This document shows positions 7,458-14,415 of a stretch of DNA of 30,808 nucleotides, in pieces. The DNA is taken from assembly GCA_040877875.1 (NCBI GenBank), contig JBBDNC010000051.1, forward strand, positions 1 through 30,808, read 5' to 3'. The notes below the pieces were generated by a model that was not told the DNA's origin, ran no database searches, and was given only the letters and a program-made list of their open reading frames with translations. This DNA is from JBBDNC01 sp040877875. GTDB taxonomy: Bacteria; Bacteroidota; Rhodothermia; Balneolales; Balneolaceae. A program made the translations under genes and the position numbers. Each line of letters opens with the position of its first letter. Within the stretch, counting starts at the first letter, position 1.

Positions 7458-8424
7458 AGATACTGGTAACCTCTCTTTGATAGGGCTCCCTTACGAGTTT
7501 TTTTGCAGCCTCGGTCATCCAGTTGATCTGTCTGTCTCCAAGAGAAAATCGAAATGCAATTTTCCCGGTTTTATCAATCAGCAAAAAGAGATTCATATGG
7601 CTGATTGACCCCGATTCCTCGTCTATTCGTCTCCGGATTCCGATTTCGTCAAGCACCCGGTTTACACGGTCCGGCTCACCGGTCAGCATTTCATATGTAT
7701 TGCAGCAGGACTCCAAATCATACAATCCGGCCATACGGCTCAATATCTCCGGAGAGTCCCTTTCCGGATCCATGGTGATGGCCATAAATACGGTTTCCTC
7801 TCTCTCGTCCGGGCTGAGGTTTTCCATTACCTTTTTTGCATGATTCATTAGCATGGGACACGTATCCGCACAGGAGGTGTAGATCGACGTCAGAATCACC
7901 ACTTTGCCACGATATTTCTCAAGGCTTACCTCTTCTTCTCGATGATTAATCAGGGTAAAGGAGGGGGGTGATTGAGAGATTCGAAGTGTTTCCGGCCTGA
8001 ATTCAAATTCCGTCTCTTCTCCCGGTTCTGCCATCATTACAAATGAAAAAGCAACAGAAAAAACCAGAAGAAGTGACGAAACAGCATAGGGAGTCACCCG
8101 TTTAAAATTTGAAAACAGTTCCCTCAACGGGTCAAGCCACACAAACCAGATGACCAGGGAAAGCATGAGCGGATTCACCGTAAACATGACCAGGTACATG
8201 ATTTCCATAGTCCCGGTAGCCGGGTCATAACCAAAACACCAGACCTTGAAATCCTCGGCAAAGGTTCCCCACGCAGTTTCCGAAGCAGGCATAAATGCCA
8301 TCCCCATCATCAGAATCCAGAAAAAAAGAAGGGTGAACAGCATGAATGAAGGGAACCGCCAGGTCATGAAAAACCGTTCGATTTTCTCCAGTAAGGTACC
8401 AACAACAGATGCTTTCATCTCCAT
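7450..8424 (-). CDS. SCO1/SenC copper chaperone with N-terminal membrane domain
   Basis: A 324-residue protein. Residues ~24-130 hold three predicted membrane helices with a WCFGYDPATG loop, absent from ordinary SCO proteins, which have a single anchor. Residues ~145-315 are the thioredoxin-like SCO domain: the copper motif TSCADTCP gives Cys185 and Cys189 (CxxxC), with the distal ligand His276 in ISHMNLFLLID. SCO proteins insert copper into the CuA site of subunit II, and this operon encodes a CuA subunit II two genes upstream. The ATG at 8424 has another in-frame ATG two codons later, so the start is uncertain by two residues. It overlaps the following cytochrome b fusion by 8 bases. Confidence 0.93.
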   Translation of the reverse strand: MEMKASVVGTLLEKIERFFMTWRFPSFMLFTLLFFWILMMGMAFMPASETAWGTFAEDFKVWCFGYDPATGTMEIMYLVMFTVNPLMLSLVIWFVWLDPLRELFSNFKRVTPYAVSSLLLVFSVAFSFVMMAEPGEETEFEFRPETLRISQSPPSFTLINHREEEVSLEKYRGKVVILTSIYTSCADTCPMLMNHAKKVMENLSPDEREETVFMAITMDPERDSPEILSRMAGLYDLESCCNTYEMLTGEPDRVNRVLDEIGIRRRIDEESGSISHMNLFLLIDKTGKIAFRFSLGDRQINWMTEAAKKLVREPYQREVTSIYE

Positions 8425-8523
8425 GGGGTTTCTTAAATTGAAAAGGGCTTAAACATACCCTTCTTTACTCGTCCGTCAGCCGACGAATTCCGCCTTCTGT
8501 TCACTGACACACTGTACATTTGT

Positions 8524-10254
8524 TTATCGCACGTGCCAGAGATCTGCCAGGGATGCCCAGTTGGCGAAATAATAAATGGCAAAACTCAGCAGGAAAACGA
8601 TCACAAGGGCAATCGTCCCCGGTGTTTTCACATGTTTGAAATCTTTTCCTTCTGTTTCATAACCTTTGCTGAGCAATTCATCAGTCATCTTCTGTTCTCT
8701 CTCGGACTGCCAGCTCGGCATTTTCTTCCCTTCCAGCGAGGGACCGAAAAAGACGGCAGCCACAATCAGGACGATAAATAACAGCAATCCGAGAAAAGCG
8801 ATCACACCTCCTATCCCGAGAACTCCCAGCATGATATGTGCGACCGGATCAAAGCCGGTTTCAAGAATGGCCCCGGTAAAATCACTGTCATAGGTACGGC
8901 GTGGCACGCCGTAGGTTCCGGCAAACGACATTCCGAGCGATAACATGACAATGCCGCCTCCGAACAGCCAGGGCTGAATACGGGCCAGGCCTCTCATGTA
9001 AAAATCCTTCTGGAAAATCAGGGGAACCAGATAATAACACAGTCCCATGAAGGCAAGACTGGTCCCCCCCACTACCGTTGCGTGAAAGTGGCCGGGAATC
9101 CGGAGAGTATTATGAGCCATGATATTGATTTGCTCTGTGCCGAGGGTTACCCCGGTAATCCCCCCGATGAATCCGAAAATAATGGCCGAAAGTGCCACGG
9201 CCGAAAATCCGGGATCTTTCCAGGGCAGCTTTGCAAACCAGCCGAAGATCCCTTTGTTATAACCCTTTCTTCGCATGGCCACTTCCATTGAAGCCGGAAC
9301 CGTATACCCGTGAATCATCGATGCCAATACGGCCAGATACATGGCATACGAGGTATTCCAGATTTTCCATCCGGCACCCACTCCCGGATCCACGAGCAAG
9401 TGATGGGCGGCAGCAAGATTTATAAATAGTATATAGAGAATAAAAGCGCCCCGGCAGACGGTTTCATTCAGGGGTTTGGCACCGGTCGACATCGTTGCGA
9501 TAAAATACCAGACAGCCACCATGGCACAGACATTTATCTGCTGGCTGTGATGTCCCAAACCCCACCAGAACAACCGGTAGAGGCCGGGATCCGGCATCTC
9601 AATCAATCCGATGGACCATAACCAGGTTGGAACCAGGGCTATCGCCCCGTGGAGAAGCGCAACGACGGCAATGATTGCCGCAGCAGTGGCTCCGAAAGTG
9701 ACGAGAGGCATCGAGCCTTCATACGTTTTGTTTTTCTTGGCAATGTATAGTGTTGCGAAGAAATTATAACACACAATCAATGCACCCACCGCAAACAATA
9801 TGATGCCCAGATAAAATATCGGATGAGCTTCCAGCGGCGGATAGGAAGTGAGGAGCACGTCTGCCTGGCCCGCCAGGATGATATAGTTCGTCATGACGGC
9901 TCCCGCCACCATTAATCCCAGTGATATGGAAGCCAGGACTTTTGAATATAATTTGGTATTCAAAAGAGTCGTACTGGCAAAATAGAGAATCCCCATTTCT
10001 ATAAAGATAATCCAGAAAACAAGCATGTTAACTCCGTGAAGGGTCAGCATCCGATAATACCAGACATCATCAAGCAGCATCACCGCCGACCACCGGGTAA
10101 GGGCCAGAGAAATAGCTGCAATAGCTCCTATGAGTAAAAAGATGACCGCCAGTACTGCATTTGCTTTGACGAAGAATTGCGCTTTAAAAAAGACGGAGAG
10201 TCCGGTGGTATTGCAGACCCTGTAATCAGCCGTTGCCGTGTTTTGTGTATTCAT
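8524..10254 (-). CDS. Heme-copper oxidase superfamily catalytic subunit, probable eNOR-type nitric oxide reductase
   Basis: A 576-residue protein with about 13-14 membrane helices. Low-spin heme ligands are H73 (TLHGVNM) and H391; the high-spin heme ligand is H389 (IPGHFHATV). CuB ligands are H235 (WWGLGHHSQQ), H284 and H285 (AAAHHLLVDPG). In A- and B-type oxygen reductases a tyrosine sits four residues after the first CuB histidine; here it is Gln239. At the ungapped position of the cbb3 tyrosine there is Glu264. Loss of the tyrosine argues against oxygen reduction and fits B-family-derived NO reductases, notably the eNOR family known from Rhodothermus marinus. It would reduce NO to N2O. Its partners are the CuA subunit (17 bases upstream) and a 48-residue single-helix protein. 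An atypical oxidase remains possible. Confidence 0.88.
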   Translation of the reverse strand: MNTQNTATADYRVCNTTGLSVFFKAQFFVKANAVLAVIFLLIGAIAAISLALTRWSAVMLLDDVWYYRMLTLHGVNMLVFWIIFIEMGILYFASTTLLNTKLYSKVLASISLGLMVAGAVMTNYIILAGQADVLLTSYPPLEAHPIFYLGIILFAVGALIVCYNFFATLYIAKKNKTYEGSMPLVTFGATAAAIIAVVALLHGAIALVPTWLWSIGLIEMPDPGLYRLFWWGLGHHSQQINVCAMVAVWYFIATMSTGAKPLNETVCRGAFILYILFINLAAAHHLLVDPGVGAGWKIWNTSYAMYLAVLASMIHGYTVPASMEVAMRRKGYNKGIFGWFAKLPWKDPGFSAVALSAIIFGFIGGITGVTLGTEQINIMAHNTLRIPGHFHATVVGGTSLAFMGLCYYLVPLIFQKDFYMRGLARIQPWLFGGGIVMLSLGMSFAGTYGVPRRTYDSDFTGAILETGFDPVAHIMLGVLGIGGVIAFLGLLLFIVLIVAAVFFGPSLEGKKMPSWQSEREQKMTDELLSKGYETEGKDFKHVKTPGTIALVIVFLLSFAIYYFANWASLADLWHVR

Positions 10255-10271
10255 ATCCTTTTTTTATTTAA

Positions 10272-10796
10272 TTATTCGACAATGATTCTACCGGTCATCA
10301 TGTGATGGCCGATCCCGCAAAATTCATTACAGATAATACTAAACTCACCTGCCGTAGTCGGAGTAATGGTTAAAACATGGTCGTATCCCGGCAGAATGTG
10401 AAAATTCATATTCAACGAAAGAATAGAGAAGCCATGTTGAAGATCTGCCGATGAAATATGCAATCGGTACGTTTGACCCTGCTTCAGTTTTAATATCGGA
10501 TACCAGCGCCACATTTGTCCCAGCAGATAGGCGTCTCCTCCGGGGGCCGGTTCCACAATCGGGACGTTGTTCATTTCACCTGTCTGATGGGTTTCAACAA
10601 ACTGGTTGACTCGATTCACAAAAGCCTCCGGTTCTACTTCGTACGACTCGCCCGTACTGTTTTGTTTTCCCTGAAAATGCCAGTACGGCATCGTAATCGA
10701 CATGATCAGACACCAAACCAGGGCCATGCCAATCCACATTCGCTCACCGCCTTTCGGCGGACTAAACCAATTTCCTTTCGGGTGGAAGATGCTCAT
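10272..10796 (-). CDS. Heme-copper enzyme subunit II with CuA centre
   Basis: A 174-residue protein with one N-terminal membrane helix (~20-38) and a periplasmic cupredoxin domain. The CuA ligand set is complete: H121 (DLQHGFSIL), then CNEFCGIGHHMM giving C156, E158, C160, H164 and M167. It receives electrons from a soluble donor and passes them to subunit I. A CuA subunit partnered with an eNOR-like catalytic subunit would make this a CuA-containing NO reductase; the SCO protein in the same operon is the likely copper donor. Length is short compared with A-type subunit II and similar to B-type (ba3). No fused cytochrome c domain is present. Confidence 0.93.
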   Translation of the reverse strand: MSIFHPKGNWFSPPKGGERMWIGMALVWCLIMSITMPYWHFQGKQNSTGESYEVEPEAFVNRVNQFVETHQTGEMNNVPIVEPAPGGDAYLLGQMWRWYPILKLKQGQTYRLHISSADLQHGFSILSLNMNFHILPGYDHVLTITPTTAGEFSIICNEFCGIGHHMMTGRIIVE

Positions 10797-10815
10797 AGTA
10801 TTCGTTTATTTAGGT

Positions 10816-10962
10816 TTAGGGTAAGAGTGCTTCACTTAAACTGAGCAGCTCAATAACTCCCCAGAGTGTATAGGACAAAAAGGGAATTAAAATTCCCAGG
10901 ATTAACAATAACCAGATATTATCCATGAGTTTTTGGACCGGATGAATTTTTTCTTCTTCCAT
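10816..10962 (-). CDS. Single-helix small subunit of the heme-copper enzyme (subunit IIa-like)
   Basis: A 48-residue protein beginning MEEEKIHPVQKLMDNIW, followed by one hydrophobic helix (WLLLILGILIPFLSYTLWGV) and a short tail. Size, acidic start, single helix and position as first gene before subunit II and subunit I match the small subunit IIa of B-type (ba3) oxidases, whose Thermus version is 34 residues. It ends 19 bases before the ATG of the CuA subunit. It is easily missed by annotation because of its size. The gene is supported by reading frame and context; the role by analogy. Confidence 0.75.
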   Translation of the reverse strand: MEEEKIHPVQKLMDNIWLLLILGILIPFLSYTLWGVIELLSLSEALLP

Positions 10963-11107
10963 AGTTCTGACTTAAGGGTTAAGGGATCGTTTTCTCGTAC
11001 ATAAAGGAGGCGTTGAATAAAGTTGAGTAATTGCTCTGAATATTTTCTTTAAGTACATAATTATCATCTACCTAACCGGAATCGTATTCATCTCAGAAAT
11101 TCAACCT

Positions 11108-11132
11108 CAAATTTAGATTCTGTCTCCGACAG
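11108..11132 (-). promoter_or_regulatory. Candidate promoter and operator of the NO-reductase-like operon
   Basis: On the minus strand, TAAATTTG (11108-11115) matches the Bacteroidota -7 consensus TAnnTTTG exactly. Four bases upstream lies a perfect inverted repeat CTGTC-GGA-GACAG (11120-11132), placed where a regulator would touch the promoter spacer. The implied transcript would have a leader of about 140 bases before the ATG at 10962. No convincing -33 TTTG is present. The remaining bases of the 213-base gap show nothing else. Confidence 0.4.
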
Positions 11133-11175
11133 TAATCCATCACTGATCACTAAAACTTTCAACTGCCCCCTCTGT

Positions 11176-12609
11176 TTACTGTTTATGGTTTGCTGATAAC
11201 TGACTATTTCCATTTGAGTAGGATTTAATGATGATGTAGACAAATAAAATACCACCGGCCATAGCCATAACTCCGCCAAGGCTCATCGCACTCAGTCCTG
11301 CCCAGGCTTCGAGTGAATCGATGCTCTGGTCCTGTCCGAATAATTTTCTGCCCATACCTTGCATTCCGGCCCAGGCAAATCCAATCACAAAAATAGTCTG
11401 TCCGAAGCCAAAGAGGAGAGGCTGCCAGCGTACCATCCGGTAACTCTTCAAACCTTTCATGTTGTATCCGTATTCTCTCATCAAAAGAAAGACCATGACC
11501 ATATAGGCCACGGTAACCCCGCCGAGAGATGCATGATAGTGAGCCGGTATTAATGTATTGGAACTTCGAATCATAGCTCCGATCCCAAACCCGGTTACCG
11601 TAAGCAGGGCACTGACCATCCAGCCGTTAAACAGAAAATTTTTCAATAGGGGACCTTTTGATAAGATCCGTTTTCGTGACTGCCAGATCGCCCGAACTCC
11701 AAGAATCAGATAGGCCATGACAACCGGAAAAATGAACCATCGCATCAAAACTGTAAATCCAGCATAATAGAGCTGGCTATCGGTCCCCCGAAGAAGAAGC
11801 ATAGGAGAAGCTGCTGCGGGCAATACCAGCATCCATATCAAGATTTTATTTATACGATTGCCCACAATATCCTTACCGGTCAGCCTGGAAAGAAGAATCA
11901 GCCAGACAGTTAACATGCCCAGTACATTAGCGAACTGCAGGATATGTCCGCCGCCCCACATCACCCGCTCATAATACAAACCCGTATGGATGTATTCCGG
12001 AGTCATCATAGCAGAGATTATAAAAGTCAGGAAAGCAACCAATACCAGAAAACCGGCAAATCGAATGGTTCGCCGGGCACTCCCGATAAAAAATGAAGGA
12101 AACAAGGATTTGTCTTTACTATCTACAGATATGCCCGAGGAAAAAGTGAGCAGGAGGCCACATCCGAATAATATCAGACCTCCCCAAAAAAGCGGGTGAT
12201 CCAAAACCGGAATATAGTTAGAAAGGACAGGTTCTGAAGATTTAAAGAAAATACTCAGAATCATAAAAAGGACGCCTGAAATAGAGAGTTTAATTGCGAC
12301 GGCCGACTGCAAACCGTTGGCTTTTGGATTCATCGACCTGAAGAGCACAGCAAGAAATGAATAGAACCATACGACAAGTGCCAGGTTCACGTGGAGAACC
12401 AGTGATTTTCTTGCAAATAGCGGGTCCTGAATCCAGCCCGCCACTCCCGGTGTCCGTGCCAACACGATGACGGCAGAAAAAACCCCTGACAATAACAAGC
12501 TGAATAGAGCCAGTTTCAGCCAATATCGTGAAAAATCGATTGCAGCCAGCGTTTGGGCAGACCAAATTTCGAGTGGCAGGCGAACAGCTTTTTTTAGTAT
12601 CAGCAGCAT
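11176..12609 (-). CDS. Heme-copper oxidase subunit I-like protein lacking the CuB histidine pair
   Basis: A 477-residue protein with about 12 membrane helices. It keeps heme ligands H73 (LVLHVNLA) and the IPAHYHAS motif, with H357 (high-spin heme) and H359 (low-spin heme). The first CuB histidine equivalent, H222 (WGGGHILQF), is present, but no histidine occurs between residues 223 and 356, so the usual HH pair is missing; the region reads LPAAASPMLLL. A Phe sits four residues after H222, so the active tyrosine is also absent. I recall similar WGGGHxLQF proteins annotated as cytochrome oxidase subunit I in several bacteria, with no proven function. It is probably a diheme membrane protein that binds a gas or transfers electrons, not a copper oxidase. 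It is divergent from an Rrf2 regulator with two shared-pattern operators at its promoter. Confidence 0.88.
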   Translation of the reverse strand: MLLILKKAVRLPLEIWSAQTLAAIDFSRYWLKLALFSLLLSGVFSAVIVLARTPGVAGWIQDPLFARKSLVLHVNLALVVWFYSFLAVLFRSMNPKANGLQSAVAIKLSISGVLFMILSIFFKSSEPVLSNYIPVLDHPLFWGGLILFGCGLLLTFSSGISVDSKDKSLFPSFFIGSARRTIRFAGFLVLVAFLTFIISAMMTPEYIHTGLYYERVMWGGGHILQFANVLGMLTVWLILLSRLTGKDIVGNRINKILIWMLVLPAAASPMLLLRGTDSQLYYAGFTVLMRWFIFPVVMAYLILGVRAIWQSRKRILSKGPLLKNFLFNGWMVSALLTVTGFGIGAMIRSSNTLIPAHYHASLGGVTVAYMVMVFLLMREYGYNMKGLKSYRMVRWQPLLFGFGQTIFVIGFAWAGMQGMGRKLFGQDQSIDSLEAWAGLSAMSLGGVMAMAGGILFVYIIIKSYSNGNSQLSANHKQ

Positions 12610-12631
12610 GGATCTGGCCGTTAGATTTTCA

Positions 12632-12649
12632 ATAGATAACTATGTCTAT
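12632..12649. promoter_or_regulatory. Rrf2-type operator, site 1
   Basis: ATAGA-N8-TCTAT inverted repeat (ATAGATAACTATGTCTAT). It overlaps the -10 element and predicted start site of the heme-copper-like gene at 12609. Its partner site 2 is centred 33 bases away, about three helical turns. The adjacent divergent Rrf2 gene is the likely binder. Confidence 0.6.
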
Positions 12650-12676
12650 AATAAAACTCTATTAATAGATAGGCAA
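12648..12676 (-). promoter_or_regulatory. Sigma-70-like promoter of the heme-copper-like gene
   Basis: On the minus strand, TTGCCT (12671-12676), a 17-base spacer and TATTAT (12648-12653). The -35 lies inside operator site 2 and the -10 overlaps operator site 1, a layout typical of repression. The predicted leader is about 32 bases to the ATG at 12609. Confidence 0.5.
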
Positions 12677-12682
12677 GTCTAT
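12665..12682. promoter_or_regulatory. Rrf2-type operator, site 2
   Basis: ATAGATAGGCAAGTCTAT, again ATAGA-N8-TCTAT, and one pair longer as AATAGA-N8-TCTATT (12664-12683). A further half-site makes a 12-base perfect palindrome TCTATTAATAGA at 12658-12669. The TCTAT half-sites at 12645 and 12658 are 13 bases apart, the same step as within each operator. Confidence 0.6.
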
Positions 12683-12713
12683 TGAAATAATTTTTTATAT
12701 TTTCCGTTGTCAG

Positions 12714-12786
12714 ATTTATTCCGCGGCTTTACGGACTAAAGGTTGGGGCGGCAGACACCTCAAGGCTGTAAACCTGCGGAATAAAT
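12714..12786. repeat. Long imperfect hairpin between the divergent genes
   Basis: Perfect 11-base arms ATTTATTCCGC (12714-12724) and GCGGAATAAAT (12776-12786). Inner pairing continues with single bulges (GG/CC, TTTACGG against CTGTAAA) and then TTGGGG against CCTCAA around a nine-base loop, giving about 26 pairs in total. No T-tract follows on either strand, so it is not an ordinary terminator. It lies between the two divergent promoters. It could be a cruciform, a small structured RNA or a mobile-element remnant; the sequence does not decide. Confidence 0.55.
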
Positions 12787-12791
12787 AAATT

Positions 12792-12821
12792 TTGAAAAGG
12801 CACTCTTGTATTTTCTACTAT
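12792..12821 (+). promoter_or_regulatory. Possible promoter of the Rrf2 gene
   Basis: TTGAAA (12792-12797), an 18-base spacer and TACTAT (12816-12821). The pair is a fair sigma-70-like match and would leave a leader of roughly 78 bases to the ATG at 12906. Bacteroidota-type -7 motifs are only approximate in this stretch. Confidence 0.3.
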
Positions 12822-12905
12822 GAAGGAGACTTAACCGTTTTGAATCCTTCTTCCTCAAGGCAGGTACTTCGCACGACAATTTTAAATACCTGAACAAAAA
12901 ATGAT

Positions 12906-13352
12906 ATGTTTTTAAATCAAACTTCTCATTACGCGCTGAGAGCCATAACGGGCCTGGTAACCACCGGGAATTCTGAACCGGTCTCCGCAAAAGACCTTGC
13001 CAGGCAAGTTGACGTACCGGTTCATTATCTGTCAAAAATCATGCGGAAAATGGTTGAAGCCGGGTATGTTATCTCAAAGAAAGGGCATGGCGGGGGATTT
13101 GTATTAGATGTGGATCCCGAAAAACTGCAGATTATTGATGTGCTGACGGCCGCCGGATTCGATATCGATAAACAACCCTGCGTATTCGGTTGGGAAACAT
13201 GCAGTAATGACAAACCCTGTCCCTTGCATCCGGTCTGGAAACGGCTTAAACAGTGCTTTAACGACTGGGCCTGTCATACTTCATTTGAAGAAATACGCCT
13301 GGAAAGTGCCAAAATAGAACCCCCTTCCGTACCGTTTCCGGAAAAGCAGTGA
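12906..13352 (+). CDS. Rrf2 family transcriptional regulator (NsrR/IscR-like)
   Basis: A 148-residue protein with an N-terminal winged helix (MFLNQTSHYALRAI, then AKDLARQVDVPVHYLSKIMR as recognition region, and KKGHGGGFVLD as wing). Cysteines C92, C99 and C105 (CVFGWETC, then KPCPLH) form the spaced triad that binds an Fe-S cluster in IscR and NsrR; C117 and C123 are extra. Such clusters sense NO, iron-sulfur status or redox state. It is transcribed away from the heme-copper-like gene, whose promoter carries two ATAGA-N8-TCTAT sites. Given the NO-reductase-like operon nearby, an NO-sensing NsrR-like role is the best inference, though the same operator was not seen upstream of that operon. Confidence 0.93.
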   Translation: MFLNQTSHYALRAITGLVTTGNSEPVSAKDLARQVDVPVHYLSKIMRKMVEAGYVISKKGHGGGFVLDVDPEKLQIIDVLTAAGFDIDKQPCVFGWETCSNDKPCPLHPVWKRLKQCFNDWACHTSFEEIRLESAKIEPPSVPFPEKQ

Positions 13353-13398
13353 GAGGGATACAACCCGTCTCCTCATTACAATGAATACCGGGGCACAA

Positions 13399-14277
13399 CT
13401 ATTTTTTTTCTGGCTCAGAGCCCCCTTCAAGACTCTCCTTAAACTGCTGAAATACCAGACCTGTCCGGGTTTCAGGGTTCGATTCATTTATGGATTCAAG
13501 AATGCTTTCGATCCGGTCGCCGATAAAATCACAATACATATCCTCTGAAAGCATCGGCCTGGAACCTGCTTTGGTGGCTCCTTCACCGACAAGACGGGTT
13601 TGATTAAAATTTTGAAATAACTCATGTGCTTCAACAAATTTCTCATTGCTTCTTTTCCGGTTCCCTTTAAGCCATTCAATGTAGCCTTTCAGAAAAATGG
13701 CCTGATAACTCATAAAGTTCTGGCCTAATACGATATCCGTATATCTTTCCGCTTCTTCGAGGTCCCCTTCGAGCAAGGCAATTTTGGAAAGATGAAGAGG
13801 AGGGCCGGTCTCCTCCCGGTTTAAATCATGAGCCTTTCTGAAGCTTTGCTTAGCCGATGAAAGATCAAACAATTTGTTTTGTTCATCCCGGCAAAAATAC
13901 AGAGTCCCCAGTTGAAGCCATGCCCGGGCTGAACGAGGATTCATTTGGGTAAGTTTGAGCCAGCTTTCTTCTGCTTCCCTAAACTCTCTTAACAGAAGTC
14001 TCGCATTTCCCAGTTGATATAAAGAGCCTGCATGCTCATCGTTGATCTGGAGCGCTCGTTCATATTGGAACGCCGCTTGTTCATAATCTCCATTATTTTG
14101 GGATTCGGAAGCCCGGTTGTAATGATCCCAAAATTCCAAAACGGCAGATGCATCCTGATTCTTCTTAGGTTCCTTATCAGCCAGAGTCTCTGTAAATAAC
14201 CCGGCGGATTTCCATACTCCTGCCGCAACAAACATCAATATTAATACGATGAGCGTAATTTTATGGATTTTCTTCAT
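13399..14277 (-). CDS. Membrane-anchored tetratricopeptide repeat protein
   Basis: A 292-residue protein with one N-terminal hydrophobic segment (residues ~7-23), a signal anchor or uncleaved signal. TPR helices follow, roughly residues 52-120 (NNGDYEQAAFQYERALQIND, then LYQLGNARLLLREFREAEES, then AWLQLGTLYF) and 140-215 (KQSFRKAHDL, LLEGDLEEAERY, KGYIEWLKGNRKRSNEKF). TPR proteins act as assembly or docking platforms. It is the third gene of the operon with the pentaheme cytochrome and the ASPIC/UnbV protein, 138 bases after the latter, so it may help assemble or hold that complex on the periplasmic side. No catalytic motif is seen. Confidence 0.88.
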   Translation of the reverse strand: MKKIHKITLIVLILMFVAAGVWKSAGLFTETLADKEPKKNQDASAVLEFWDHYNRASESQNNGDYEQAAFQYERALQINDEHAGSLYQLGNARLLLREFREAEESWLKLTQMNPRSARAWLQLGTLYFCRDEQNKLFDLSSAKQSFRKAHDLNREETGPPLHLSKIALLEGDLEEAERYTDIVLGQNFMSYQAIFLKGYIEWLKGNRKRSNEKFVEAHELFQNFNQTRLVGEGATKAGSRPMLSEDMYCDFIGDRIESILESINESNPETRTGLVFQQFKESLEGGSEPEKK

Positions 14278-14415
14278 TGCTGCGGGTTCAGGGTATTCAA
14301 GGAATTATAAGGTATGATCAAGTCCTTTTTTATGATCTATCGAATGCCTGAATTCTATTTCGGGTAACACTTATTTTCGATTCGCTACGTTCTGACGACC
14401 GGTATCCGGTTTCAC

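Noticed and set aside
11088..11279. A 63-codon minus-strand frame overlapping the end of the copper-less heme-copper gene.
   Set aside because: It is an out-of-frame shadow of that gene and the adjacent promoter region.
12760..13035. A 91-codon minus-strand frame across the Rrf2 start.
   Set aside because: It overlaps a secure Rrf2 coding region and the hairpin, and has no recognisable domain.
14336..14358. Two TCTAT half-sites upstream of the TPR gene, considered as an Rrf2 operator.
   Set aside because: They are direct rather than inverted and have the wrong spacing compared with the two sites at 12632-12682.
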